Part shown: piece after piece, positions 8,772 through 15,919 of the stretch | Layout of the letters: each line of letters opens with the position of its first letter | How positions within the stretch are numbered: position 1 is the stretch's first letter | Assembly: GCF_002929215.1 (NCBI RefSeq) | Contig: NZ_PJII01000012.1 | Span: 62,001 to 126,000, forward strand | DNA: 64,000 bases | Direction: 5' to 3' | DNA from: Arthrobacter sp. ZGTC412 | GTDB lineage: Bacteria > Actinomycetota > Actinomycetes > Actinomycetales > Micrococcaceae | The notes under the pieces: model-generated | Told to the model about the DNA's origin: nothing | The model's input: the letters and a program-made list of their open reading frames with translations, nothing else | Databases searched by the model: none | Position numbers and translations under genes: made by a program

Positions 8772-10286
8772 ATGATAGAGCACAACCGGCAGCAGCGGCG
8801 ATTACAGGTATCCGACGTCAATGTCGTGAACCGCCACACGCTGCGGAAGGCGCTGGGCGGGACCATCGTCGGTAACACGATGGAGTGGTACGACGTGGGT
8901 GTGTTCGGCTACCTCATCACCACCATGGGGCCGGTGTTCCTGCCCGAAGCGGACAGGGCAGTGCAGAACCTGTTCCTGCTGGGAACGTTCGCCGCCACCT
9001 TCATCGCCCGGCCGCTGGGCGGCGTCTTCTTCGGCTGGTTGGGCGACAAGATCGGCCGCCAGAAGGTCCTGGCCATGACATTGATGCTTATGGCCGTAGC
9101 AACGTTCGCCGTCGGCCTGCTGCCCGGCTACTCGGTGCTGGGCATCTGGGCGGCTGTGCTGCTGGTTGTCCTCAAGCTGGTGCAGGGCTTTTCGACCGGC
9201 GGTGAATACTCGGGCGCTACCACGTTTGTGTGCGAGCATTCGCCGGACCGCCGCCGGGGCTTCTACGTCAGCTTCCTGGACATGGGCAGCTACCTGGGCT
9301 TTGCGGCGGGGGCGGCTGTGGTTTCCGCCCTTCAGCTGACCCTGGGGCAGGAGCAGATGGAGGCGTGGGGCTGGCGGATCCCGTTCCTGGTGGCTGGTCC
9401 GCTGGGTGTCGTGGCCGTCTACTTCCGGATGAAGATCGAGGAATCGGCCGCCTTCAAAGCCACGCAGGAAGCCGAAGCCGTTGCGGCGAAGCATCCCGAG
9501 ACCGGAGAGGAGCTCCGCCCTGTAGGTCCGATCGGGATTTTGAAGGCGCACTGGCGGCCCATCCTGCTGGCCATGATCCTGGCGGCGGCCGCCAACACCG
9601 TGGCTTATGCCCTCACGTCCTACATGCCCACGTACCTGACCAGCAACAAGGGATACAGCGAGGTGGACGGGACACTGCTGACCATTCCGGTCCTGGTGGC
9701 GATGGCACTGTGCATCCCGTTCACCGGGCTGCTCTCGGACCGGATCGGCCGCCGGCGGGTGCTGTGGATTGGGGCGTTCAGCACCGTGGTACTCGCGGTT
9801 CCCGCGTTCCTGGCGATAGCGGTGGGCAGCATCCCGATGACTTTGCTTGGCCTCGCCCTGATCGCCTTCCCCGTGGCGTTCTCGGTTCCAAACCTGGCGT
9901 CGGCACTGCCGGCGCTGTTCCCCACGGAGCACCGGTACTCCGCCATGGGCATCGCCTACAACCTGGCGGTGGCGATCTTCGGCGGGACGGCCCCGTTCAT
10001 CATTGCGGCCCTGATCGAGCTGACCGGTGACGACATGGCGATTGCGTACTACCTCATGGCTGTGGCCGCCATTGCTGCCGTGGCTATCCGGTTCCTGCCC
10101 GAATCGGCCGGGCGGCACCTGCCCGGGTCCATGCCCAGCGTGGAGTCGGAGGAAGACGCCCGGAAGCTGGTGGAAACGCAGGACAACAACCCGCTGCTGG
10201 ACGTGGAATCGCTGCCGTTCGAGAGCAGCTTCGAGATCGCGCGGGCGGAGCACAAGGAGCGGCCCGGGAAGCCGACGGTGATGTAA
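8772..10286 (+). CDS. MHS-family MFS transporter (proline/betaine-like)
   Basis: This is a 12-segment major facilitator of 504 residues, of the metabolite:H+ symporter group that includes ProP and shikimate or alpha-ketoglutarate carriers. Supporting motifs are GNTMEWYDVGVFGYL at the first helix, the GWLGDKIGRQKVL loop 2-3 signature, the QGFSTGGEYSGA helix 4 motif and the GLLSDRIGRRRVL repeat. The C-terminal ~50 residues are hydrophilic. The substrate is not determinable; proline, betaine or a dicarboxylate are all plausible. A dyad-symmetric element lies 40 bases upstream and may control it. Confidence 0.85.
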   Translation: MIEHNRQQRRLQVSDVNVVNRHTLRKALGGTIVGNTMEWYDVGVFGYLITTMGPVFLPEADRAVQNLFLLGTFAATFIARPLGGVFFGWLGDKIGRQKVLAMTLMLMAVATFAVGLLPGYSVLGIWAAVLLVVLKLVQGFSTGGEYSGATTFVCEHSPDRRRGFYVSFLDMGSYLGFAAGAAVVSALQLTLGQEQMEAWGWRIPFLVAGPLGVVAVYFRMKIEESAAFKATQEAEAVAAKHPETGEELRPVGPIGILKAHWRPILLAMILAAAANTVAYALTSYMPTYLTSNKGYSEVDGTLLTIPVLVAMALCIPFTGLLSDRIGRRRVLWIGAFSTVVLAVPAFLAIAVGSIPMTLLGLALIAFPVAFSVPNLASALPALFPTEHRYSAMGIAYNLAVAIFGGTAPFIIAALIELTGDDMAIAYYLMAVAAIAAVAIRFLPESAGRHLPGSMPSVESEEDARKLVETQDNNPLLDVESLPFESSFEIARAEHKERPGKPTVM

Positions 10287-10420
10287 CGCACGGGTGTTCG
10301 ACGACGGTGCTCACCTGTGAGGGGGAGGGCGCCTCGGTAGGGGGCGCCTGCGGATTACGCGACCCGTTGTTATGCACACCGCCTGGAGTTAACATCTGAT
10401 TCCGGCCCGGGAGGATAGAG

Positions 10421-10828
10421 ATGCTCGATGAGACAGACCTTTTGCATGCCCTGCGGCGTCACTGGGAGTACTCCGGCGTAGACGAGGACGTCGCCCACGA
10501 GATTTATCACAATGACGCGGTGCTCGAGTTTCCCCAGTCCGGCGAACGGTTCGAGGGCGTGGAGAATTTCCGCGAATGGCGGCGGCAGTATCCAGCCAAG
10601 CTCAAGTTCCACACTCGACGGATCACCTATCGTGAGGATCTGGTGGTCGTGGAGAACCTCATCAGCTACGACGGTGCTCCTTGGATGTTCACCGTCAACC
10701 TCTTGGAGTTCCGGGGGGACCGGGTTGCGCACGAGCGGATTTACATCATGGACGGCTGGGAGCCTGCGGAGTGGCGAGCCCCATGGCGTGCTGAGCAGGC
10801 TGCAGACCCGCCCCCTCCTGCTCCCTAG
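10421..10828 (+). CDS. NTF2-like / SnoaL-type polyketide cyclase-fold protein
   Basis: This is a 135-residue protein of the SnoaL/NTF2-like fold: N-terminal helices, the EIYHNDAVLEFPQSGERFEG segment, and the later strands LVVVENLISYDG and WMFTVNLLEFRGDRVAHERIY. Members bind small hydrophobic ligands or act as isomerases and hydrolases; none can be assigned here. The ATG has GGGAGGATAGAG upstream. It converges on a TPP-enzyme gene. The Pro-rich tail (PPPPAP) is probably disordered. Confidence 0.75.
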   Translation: MLDETDLLHALRRHWEYSGVDEDVAHEIYHNDAVLEFPQSGERFEGVENFREWRRQYPAKLKFHTRRITYREDLVVVENLISYDGAPWMFTVNLLEFRGDRVAHERIYIMDGWEPAEWRAPWRAEQAADPPPPAP

Positions 10829-10845
10829 CGTATAAGCAGGAGTCT

Positions 10846-10872
10846 GCCGTCTGTGGGTCGATCGCAGATGGC
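10846..10872. terminator. Weak hairpin between convergent genes
   Basis: A 10-bp stem including two G-U pairs (GCCGTCTGTG with CGCAGATGGC) and a 7-base loop lies between the NTF2-like and TPP-enzyme genes. No T-run follows on the plus strand. Confidence 0.35.
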
Positions 10873-10888
10873 GAAAAATCAGATACAG

Positions 10889-12547
10889 CTAGCCCGCCAC
10901 GGCCGCCTTCGCCGCCCGGGTAGCGTTCATCCACTCGCTCAGCCACGGGGCCCGGACGCTCGACGTAATCCGGCAGTCAGCCACGAAGGTTCCCTTGGCT
11001 CCGGCGTCGATCCAGTCCGTGAGCGCGGCAAGGTCCGCCAATGAGCGGATGATCGCCGACTCGGCACCGAGGGCGCGGGCGACGCCGCTGAAGTCCACTT
11101 CGGGGATCAGCATCGGCTTTTCGGTCAGGCCCTGGGAGCCGTACTGGTGGATTTCGGCCCCGTACGCGGCGTCGTTGTAGATCACCACGATCGCGCTGCG
11201 AGCCGCAGTGATGAGTGATTCGAGGTCGGCGAGGCCCATCAGGAACCCGCCGTCGCCGGAGGCCAGCACCAGGGTGCGGCCGTCCTCCACTGCGCGGGCT
11301 GCCCCGACGGCGCTGGCAAGGCCGAGTCCAATGGCTTGGTAGGCGGTCCCCACCATCACCAGGTCCTGCGGCCGGGGGATGTTCCAGTACATGGGTGCCC
11401 AGCCGACGAAGTGCCCGCCGTCCTGGACCACCGTGCGGCGCTCGGGCAGCACGGCATCCAATGCCGTGGCGAGAGAGCGCGGGTCCAGCCGGCCGTCCGG
11501 GGTCTCGTCGGAGCCGGGGTGGTGGGCCGGTCCTTCGGCCAGACGCTTGCGGGCTTCGGGGCGCCACGCTTCCGCCGCAGCCGCGCCGTCCAGCATGCGG
11601 AGGATCTGACCCGCAGCAGTCTTCGCGTCCGCGCTGACGAACAGGTCCACCCGGGGGTGCGTGGGCTGCAGGGCGGTGTCGATCTGGATGACCGTGCTGT
11701 CCGGGCCGAGCAGGTGCCCGAAGCGCATGGTGAACGGGCTCAGGCTCGCCCCGGCCACCAGGACCACGTCGGCCTCGCCCATGAGCCCGGCCGCGGTGGC
11801 GGTGCCGAAACCGCCGGCGACGCCCAAGTACCCCTCGCCGTTGAGGAGGTTGAGCGCCAGGGCGGTTCCGGCGGTCAGTGCGCCAAGGCGGTCGGCGAGC
11901 TCGCGGAGCTCCGGACCGGCTCCGGTGAGGTGCGCACCGCGGCCGGCGAGGATCAGCGGGCGCTTGGCCCCGGCGAGCAGGCGGGCTGCCTGCGCAAGGC
12001 CGCGGTCGACGTCGTCCGTCACCTGAGGTGCCGAGGGCTCGGGAAGTTCCTCGTCCCCGGCCTCAAGTGACGCGAGGTCGTAGGGGATGGCAAGCACGAC
12101 AGCGGTTAGCTTGGTCAGCGCGTACTCCACCGCCTGCTGCGTGATGGCGCCCGCGGCGTCGCGGGTGACGGTGAAGGTGGCCGCGCCGAGGCCCGCGGCG
12201 ATGGCCGCCTGGTCCACGTCCTGCGGCCGGGCCCCGCTGGTGGGTGCGTCCCCGGTGACGAGCACAACGGGGATTTGCGCCTGGACCGCCTCGGCGAGGG
12301 CGGTGAGTGCGTTGGTGTAGCCGGGACCGTAGGTGGTGGTGCCCGCTGCGAGCCGTCCGGACGTCCGGTAATATGCGTCGGCCGCGGCGATGGCGGCGCC
12401 CTCATGCCGGACGGGGGAGAAGCGCAGGCCCATCTTTTCCGCGGCGTCCAGGAAGTAGACGTTTCCGTTGCCCATCACGCCGAAAACATCGCTGAGATAG
12501 CTGCTGAGAACCTGCGCCACACGGCCCGAGACGGTGAGAGTAGTCAT
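10889..12547 (-). CDS. Thiamine-pyrophosphate-dependent enzyme (acetolactate-synthase-like)
   Basis: This is a three-domain TPP enzyme of about 552 residues in the acetolactate synthase/benzoylformate decarboxylase superfamily, acting on a 2-oxoacid. The catalytic Glu lies in VRHEGAAIAAADA, the central FAD/nucleotide-type domain includes RPLILAGRGAHL, and the TPP-Mg motif is the SGDGGFLMGLADLESL region with IVVIYNDAAYGAE. I prefer the ATG at 12547; a start at 12574 would add nine residues, and neither has a strong ribosome site. It lies next to an Lrp regulator, aminotransferase and amino-acid permease, which suggests decarboxylation or carboligation of an amino-acid-derived 2-oxoacid. A second, truncated copy is at 29.4-30.6 kb. 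Confidence 0.8.
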   Translation of the reverse strand: MTTLTVSGRVAQVLSSYLSDVFGVMGNGNVYFLDAAEKMGLRFSPVRHEGAAIAAADAYYRTSGRLAAGTTTYGPGYTNALTALAEAVQAQIPVVLVTGDAPTSGARPQDVDQAAIAAGLGAATFTVTRDAAGAITQQAVEYALTKLTAVVLAIPYDLASLEAGDEELPEPSAPQVTDDVDRGLAQAARLLAGAKRPLILAGRGAHLTGAGPELRELADRLGALTAGTALALNLLNGEGYLGVAGGFGTATAAGLMGEADVVLVAGASLSPFTMRFGHLLGPDSTVIQIDTALQPTHPRVDLFVSADAKTAAGQILRMLDGAAAAEAWRPEARKRLAEGPAHHPGSDETPDGRLDPRSLATALDAVLPERRTVVQDGGHFVGWAPMYWNIPRPQDLVMVGTAYQAIGLGLASAVGAARAVEDGRTLVLASGDGGFLMGLADLESLITAARSAIVVIYNDAAYGAEIHQYGSQGLTEKPMLIPEVDFSGVARALGAESAIIRSLADLAALTDWIDAGAKGTFVADCRITSSVRAPWLSEWMNATRAAKAAVAG

Positions 12548-12578
12548 GCAGGAAGCTTGCGAGTCGTTCTTCAAATAA

Positions 12579-12609
12579 GCAATAGAGTCTCATTGGGTTG
12601 GGACAATTG
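12579..12609. promoter_or_regulatory. Candidate Lrp-type operator upstream of TPP enzyme
   Basis: The region carries GCAATAGA, then CATTGGG inside the dyad ATTG-N8-CAAT. The same GCAATAGA word and the complement of CATTGGG recur in front of the Lrp and aminotransferase genes, so both sites could bind the neighbouring Lrp protein. Confidence 0.4.
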
Positions 12610-12641
12610 GCAGCAGACAGCGGAAGAAACTGAAAATATGC

Positions 12642-13172
12642 CTACTTGTGGCGCACGTCACCCCTTGTATCGTCTGTGGGGCGCGATTCCTGCTGGGACA
12701 GCCGGGCTAAGAGGCCGTCGTAGCGGGGCGGCATAAGTTCAACCACGGAAATCGCCGTGCTGGTCCGCTGGATCCCGTCGATTTCCAGAATTTTGTTGGT
12801 GATGCGGTACAGATCAGCCGTGCCGCGGGCCACCACCTTGGCCATCAGGTCCGCGTCGCCGGTGGTGGCGTGTACCTCGATGACCTCCGGGATCGCTGCG
12901 AGCCCCTGTTCCACCGAGCCCGCCCGCGTTTGGCTGATGGCCAGTGAGAGGAAGGCCATCAGCTCATATCCAAGCGCGGCGGGATCCAGTCTCCGGCTGA
13001 AGGAGCGGAGGGCGCCGCTGCGCTCAAGCCGTGCCAGCCGGGCATGGACTGTGTTCCGTGCGACGCCGAGCGTCCGCGAAAGTGCCAGGGCGCTGGCTTC
13101 GGGATCCTTGTCGAGGGCCAAGATGATCCGGCCGTCGAGGGAATCAAGGGTGCGAGGGTTCGCGATGGTCAT
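12642..13172 (-). CDS. Lrp/AsnC-family transcriptional regulator
   Basis: This is a 176-residue leucine-responsive-type regulator. Residues ~8-60 form the HTH (LDSLDGRIILALDKDPEASA, then LSRTLGVARNTVHARLARLE), and residues ~75-150 the RAM ligand-binding domain (VIEVHATTGDADLMAKVVAR). Family members sense amino acids and control neighbouring transport and catabolism genes. It is divergent from the aminotransferase gene and sits directly upstream of the TPP-enzyme gene on the same strand, so it most likely regulates both. Its C-terminal ~20 residues are hydrophilic and poorly conserved. Confidence 0.88.
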   Translation of the reverse strand: MTIANPRTLDSLDGRIILALDKDPEASALALSRTLGVARNTVHARLARLERSGALRSFSRRLDPAALGYELMAFLSLAISQTRAGSVEQGLAAIPEVIEVHATTGDADLMAKVVARGTADLYRITNKILEIDGIQRTSTAISVVELMPPRYDGLLARLSQQESRPTDDTRGDVRHK

Positions 13173-13185
13173 ATTTTCACCACAT

Positions 13186-13214
13186 GCAATAGAAGTTGAG
13201 CAGAAGTCCCAATG
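13186..13214. promoter_or_regulatory. Candidate Lrp-type operator in the divergent lrp/aminotransferase gap
   Basis: It contains GCAATAGA followed by CCCAATG, the inverted form of CATTGGG found upstream of the TPP enzyme. It lies between the divergent regulator and aminotransferase genes. Confidence 0.4.
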
Positions 13215-13265
13215 GCTAGAGCGTATCTTGCAATGTGGGCCGGGTCACTTCCATGGTTGATCCTC

Positions 13266-14363
13266 ATGACCCCCGATCAACTCCTCACCAGACCGGAAAC
13301 CACGCTTCCCACCCTTAGAAGCGCAGTCACCGGCCTTCCGTCCTACGTCCCGGGCCGGCGCAGCGCCGGAATGGACATCGCAGCCCTTGCCAGCAACGAA
13401 AGCCACTACGAACCACTGCCCGCAGCCATCAGCGCGGTGGCCGAAGCAGCGGGCAGGATGAACCGCTATCCCGACATGGCCGCCGTCGAACTCCGCGAAC
13501 GGCTTGCCCTGCACCTCGGCGTCACGGCGGGGGAGATCGCAGTGGGACCGGGCAGCGTGGGCGTCCTCCAGCAAATCATCACCGGACTGTGCGACGCCGG
13601 AGATGAGGTGATCTTCGCGTGGCGCTCCTTCGAGGCCTACCCCATCCTGGTGGAGCTGGCGGGCGCCCGGCCGGTCCGAATCCCGCTGGACCACCTTGAG
13701 GGCCACGACCTCGATGCCATGGCCGCAGCCGTCACCGAGCGCACCAAAGTCATCCTGCTGTGCACGCCCAACAATCCCACCGGCGTGCCAATCAGCCACG
13801 AACGCATCGAGTCCTTCCTGCGCGCGGTGCGCTCCGACATCCTCGTGGTGATCGACGAGGCCTACGTGGAATACGCCGAAGCGGGCAGCGGCCCCAATTC
13901 CATGGCCCTCTACCGCGATTACCCGAACGTCTGCATCCTGCGCACCTTCTCGAAGGCCTATGGACTGGCCGGGCTGCGCGTGGGGTACGCCGTGGCGGCC
14001 CCGGTTATCGCTGAGGGACTGCGCCGGACAGCCCTTCCCTTCGCGGTGAGCGCGGTGGCCCAGAAGGCGGCCATCGCATCGCTCGACGCGGGGGAGGAGA
14101 TGGAGGCGCGTGTCGCCGTCGTCAAGCAGGAGCGTGCACGGATGTCTCGGGAGCTGGCAGCCCGGGGCTGGAAGCTGCAGCCGAGCCAGGGCAATTTCCT
14201 GTGGATTCGTGCCGATGACGACCTGCTGCCGAGGCTGGTGGACGCGTTCGACCGTGCAGGCATCATGGTTCGGGCATACCAGGGGGACGGCGTGCGGATC
14301 ACTGTTGCTGACGCCGCCTCCAACGACCGCGTGCTCCGGCTTCTCGAAGCCCACGCCGCCTGA
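13266..14363 (+). CDS. PLP-dependent aminotransferase, histidinol-phosphate aminotransferase-like
   Basis: This is a class I/II aminotransferase of 365 residues resembling HisC and aromatic aminotransferases. Diagnostic parts are ALASNESHYEPLP, the LLCTPNNPTG motif, the DEAYVEYAE strand and the PLP lysine in TFSKAYGLAGLRVGYA. The start at 13266 matches the usual family length; ATGs at 13212 and 13233 would add an unusual hydrophobic stretch. None has a clear ribosome site. It is followed 55 bases later by an amino-acid permease and is divergent from an Lrp regulator. It therefore more likely transaminates a transported (perhaps aromatic) amino acid than serves histidine synthesis, since no other his genes are nearby. 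Confidence 0.82.
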   Translation: MTPDQLLTRPETTLPTLRSAVTGLPSYVPGRRSAGMDIAALASNESHYEPLPAAISAVAEAAGRMNRYPDMAAVELRERLALHLGVTAGEIAVGPGSVGVLQQIITGLCDAGDEVIFAWRSFEAYPILVELAGARPVRIPLDHLEGHDLDAMAAAVTERTKVILLCTPNNPTGVPISHERIESFLRAVRSDILVVIDEAYVEYAEAGSGPNSMALYRDYPNVCILRTFSKAYGLAGLRVGYAVAAPVIAEGLRRTALPFAVSAVAQKAAIASLDAGEEMEARVAVVKQERARMSRELAARGWKLQPSQGNFLWIRADDDLLPRLVDAFDRAGIMVRAYQGDGVRITVADAASNDRVLRLLEAHAA

Positions 14364-14418
14364 AAACCGGCTGACCCTCAACCCCAATAAGTTCCACCTA
14401 CTAACTAGAGGATTCCCC

Positions 14419-15831
14419 ATGGAACAACAGACAAAGACGTCTGCCCGCGCGCTCGGCGCGGCCCTTAAACCCCGCCAGCTCACCATGATGGGGCTGGGAA
14501 GCGCCATCGGCGCGGGCCTCTTCATCGGCTCCGGTGCTGGCATCCAGGCCGCCGGCCCGGCGGTGCTGGTCTCCTACCTCGTGGCCGGCACGCTCATCAT
14601 CCTGGTGATGTGGGCCCTCGGCGAGATGGCCGCCGCCAATCCGGACAGCGGCGCCTTCTCCGTCTACACCGCCAAGGCCTACGGCCCGGTGGCCGGCGCC
14701 ACCGTGGGCTGGCTGTGGTGGCTGCAGCTCGTGGTGGTCATCGCGGCCGAAGCGCTCGGCGCGGCAGGCTTGCTGGCCACCATCTTCCCGGCCCTGCCGG
14801 TGTGGCTGATGGCCTTCGTGTTTATCGTGGTGCTCACCGCTGTGAACCTCACCAGCGTGAAGAACTTTGGCGAGTTCGAGTTCTGGTTCGCGCTGCTCAA
14901 GGTGGCAGCGATCGTCGCGTTCCTGGCTGTGGGCGCGGCCCTGCTCTTCGGCTGGCTGCCGGGCGTCCAGTCGCCGGGCCTGTCCAACTTCATGGGCGAC
15001 GGCTTCGCGCCGAGTGGTTTCGCCGGTATTGCCACGGCGCTGTTCGTGGTGGCGTTCGCGTTCGGCGGCACTGAGATCGTCTCCGTAGCGGCAGCCGAGA
15101 CAGCCGAGCCCGCCCGCAGCGTAAAGAAAGCGGTCCGGACGGTGCTGTGGCGCATCCTGGTGTTCTACATCGGTGCGATCTTCATTATTGCGGCCGTGGT
15201 TCCCGTGGGTTCGGAGGGGCTGAAGAGCCCGTTCGCCGCGGTGCTGGACGCCGCTGGCATGCCCGGTGCGGCCACCGCCATCACGCTGGTGGCCGTGGCA
15301 GCGCTGCTCTCCGCGCTCAACGCCAACCTTTACGGCGCCTCCCGGATGGCGTACTCCCTGGCCGAACGTGGCGAAGCGCCGCGGCTGCTTGCCTCGGTGT
15401 CCAAGGCACGGGTTCCGGTCATCGCAGTCCTGGCCAGCGTTGCCTTCGGCATTGTCACGGTGGTGCTGGAGCTGATGTTCCCCGAGATGGTCCTTGGCGT
15501 CCTGCTCAATATTGTGGGGTCGACCTGCCTGCTGGTATGGACGTCCGCGCTCCTGGCCCAGCTGGCGCTGCGCCGCCGCGCCGACCGCGAGGGAACGGAG
15601 CTTCCGCTGCGGATGCCCGGCTTCCCGTGGCTGACGTGCTTTGGCCTGCTCATCCTCGCGGCGATCTTCACGGTGGGCTTCATCGGCGAGGATTCCCGTC
15701 CCCAGCTCCTGAGCACTTTCGGACTCGTGGCACTTCTGGCGGTGGCGAACTGGCTGAACCACCGGAAACGGGACGCTCGGCCGCGTGTCGAGTCCACGGA
15801 CGGTGACAAGCAGCCGGTGCTCATCGACTAG
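14419..15831 (+). CDS. APC-superfamily amino-acid permease (GABA/aromatic permease-like)
   Basis: This is a 12-segment amino-acid transporter of 470 residues. The first helix has the family sequence MMGLGSAIGAGLFIGSGAGI, then AAGPAVLVSYLVAGT, and the conserved FAFGGTEIVSVAAAETAEP segment lies in the middle. The ATG at 14419 is preceded by AGAGGATT. It is 55 bases after the aminotransferase and probably co-transcribed with it; a strong terminator follows. It resembles GABA, lysine and aromatic amino-acid permeases of the AAT group, but the substrate cannot be read from sequence alone. A decayed fragment of a related gene is at 21.65 kb. Confidence 0.85.
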   Translation: MEQQTKTSARALGAALKPRQLTMMGLGSAIGAGLFIGSGAGIQAAGPAVLVSYLVAGTLIILVMWALGEMAAANPDSGAFSVYTAKAYGPVAGATVGWLWWLQLVVVIAAEALGAAGLLATIFPALPVWLMAFVFIVVLTAVNLTSVKNFGEFEFWFALLKVAAIVAFLAVGAALLFGWLPGVQSPGLSNFMGDGFAPSGFAGIATALFVVAFAFGGTEIVSVAAAETAEPARSVKKAVRTVLWRILVFYIGAIFIIAAVVPVGSEGLKSPFAAVLDAAGMPGAATAITLVAVAALLSALNANLYGASRMAYSLAERGEAPRLLASVSKARVPVIAVLASVAFGIVTVVLELMFPEMVLGVLLNIVGSTCLLVWTSALLAQLALRRRADREGTELPLRMPGFPWLTCFGLLILAAIFTVGFIGEDSRPQLLSTFGLVALLAVANWLNHRKRDARPRVESTDGDKQPVLID

Positions 15832-15870
15832 ATCGGGCGGCGTGAACCACTTCCAGGGTTCAGGCACACG

Positions 15871-15903
15871 AAGGGCGCGTCCGGTCTGACCGGGCGCGCC
15901 CTT
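15871..15903. terminator. Strong bidirectional terminator
   Basis: A 15-bp stem with one G-U pair (AAGGGCGCGTCCGGT and its partner) and a 3-base loop lies between the permease and the convergent phosphotransferase gene. It ends in CTT/AAG, so either strand could use it. Confidence 0.85.
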
Positions 15904-15919
15904 CAATTGCGAACTGGCC

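Noticed and set aside
8802-10253. 483-codon minus-strand frame over the MFS gene
   Set aside because: His/Gln/Arg-rich product typical of antisense frames; the MFS motifs on the plus strand are clear.
10322-10350. Terminator after the MFS gene
   Set aside because: Two GGCGCC words could pair, but the stem is only 6 bp, self-palindromic and without a T-run.
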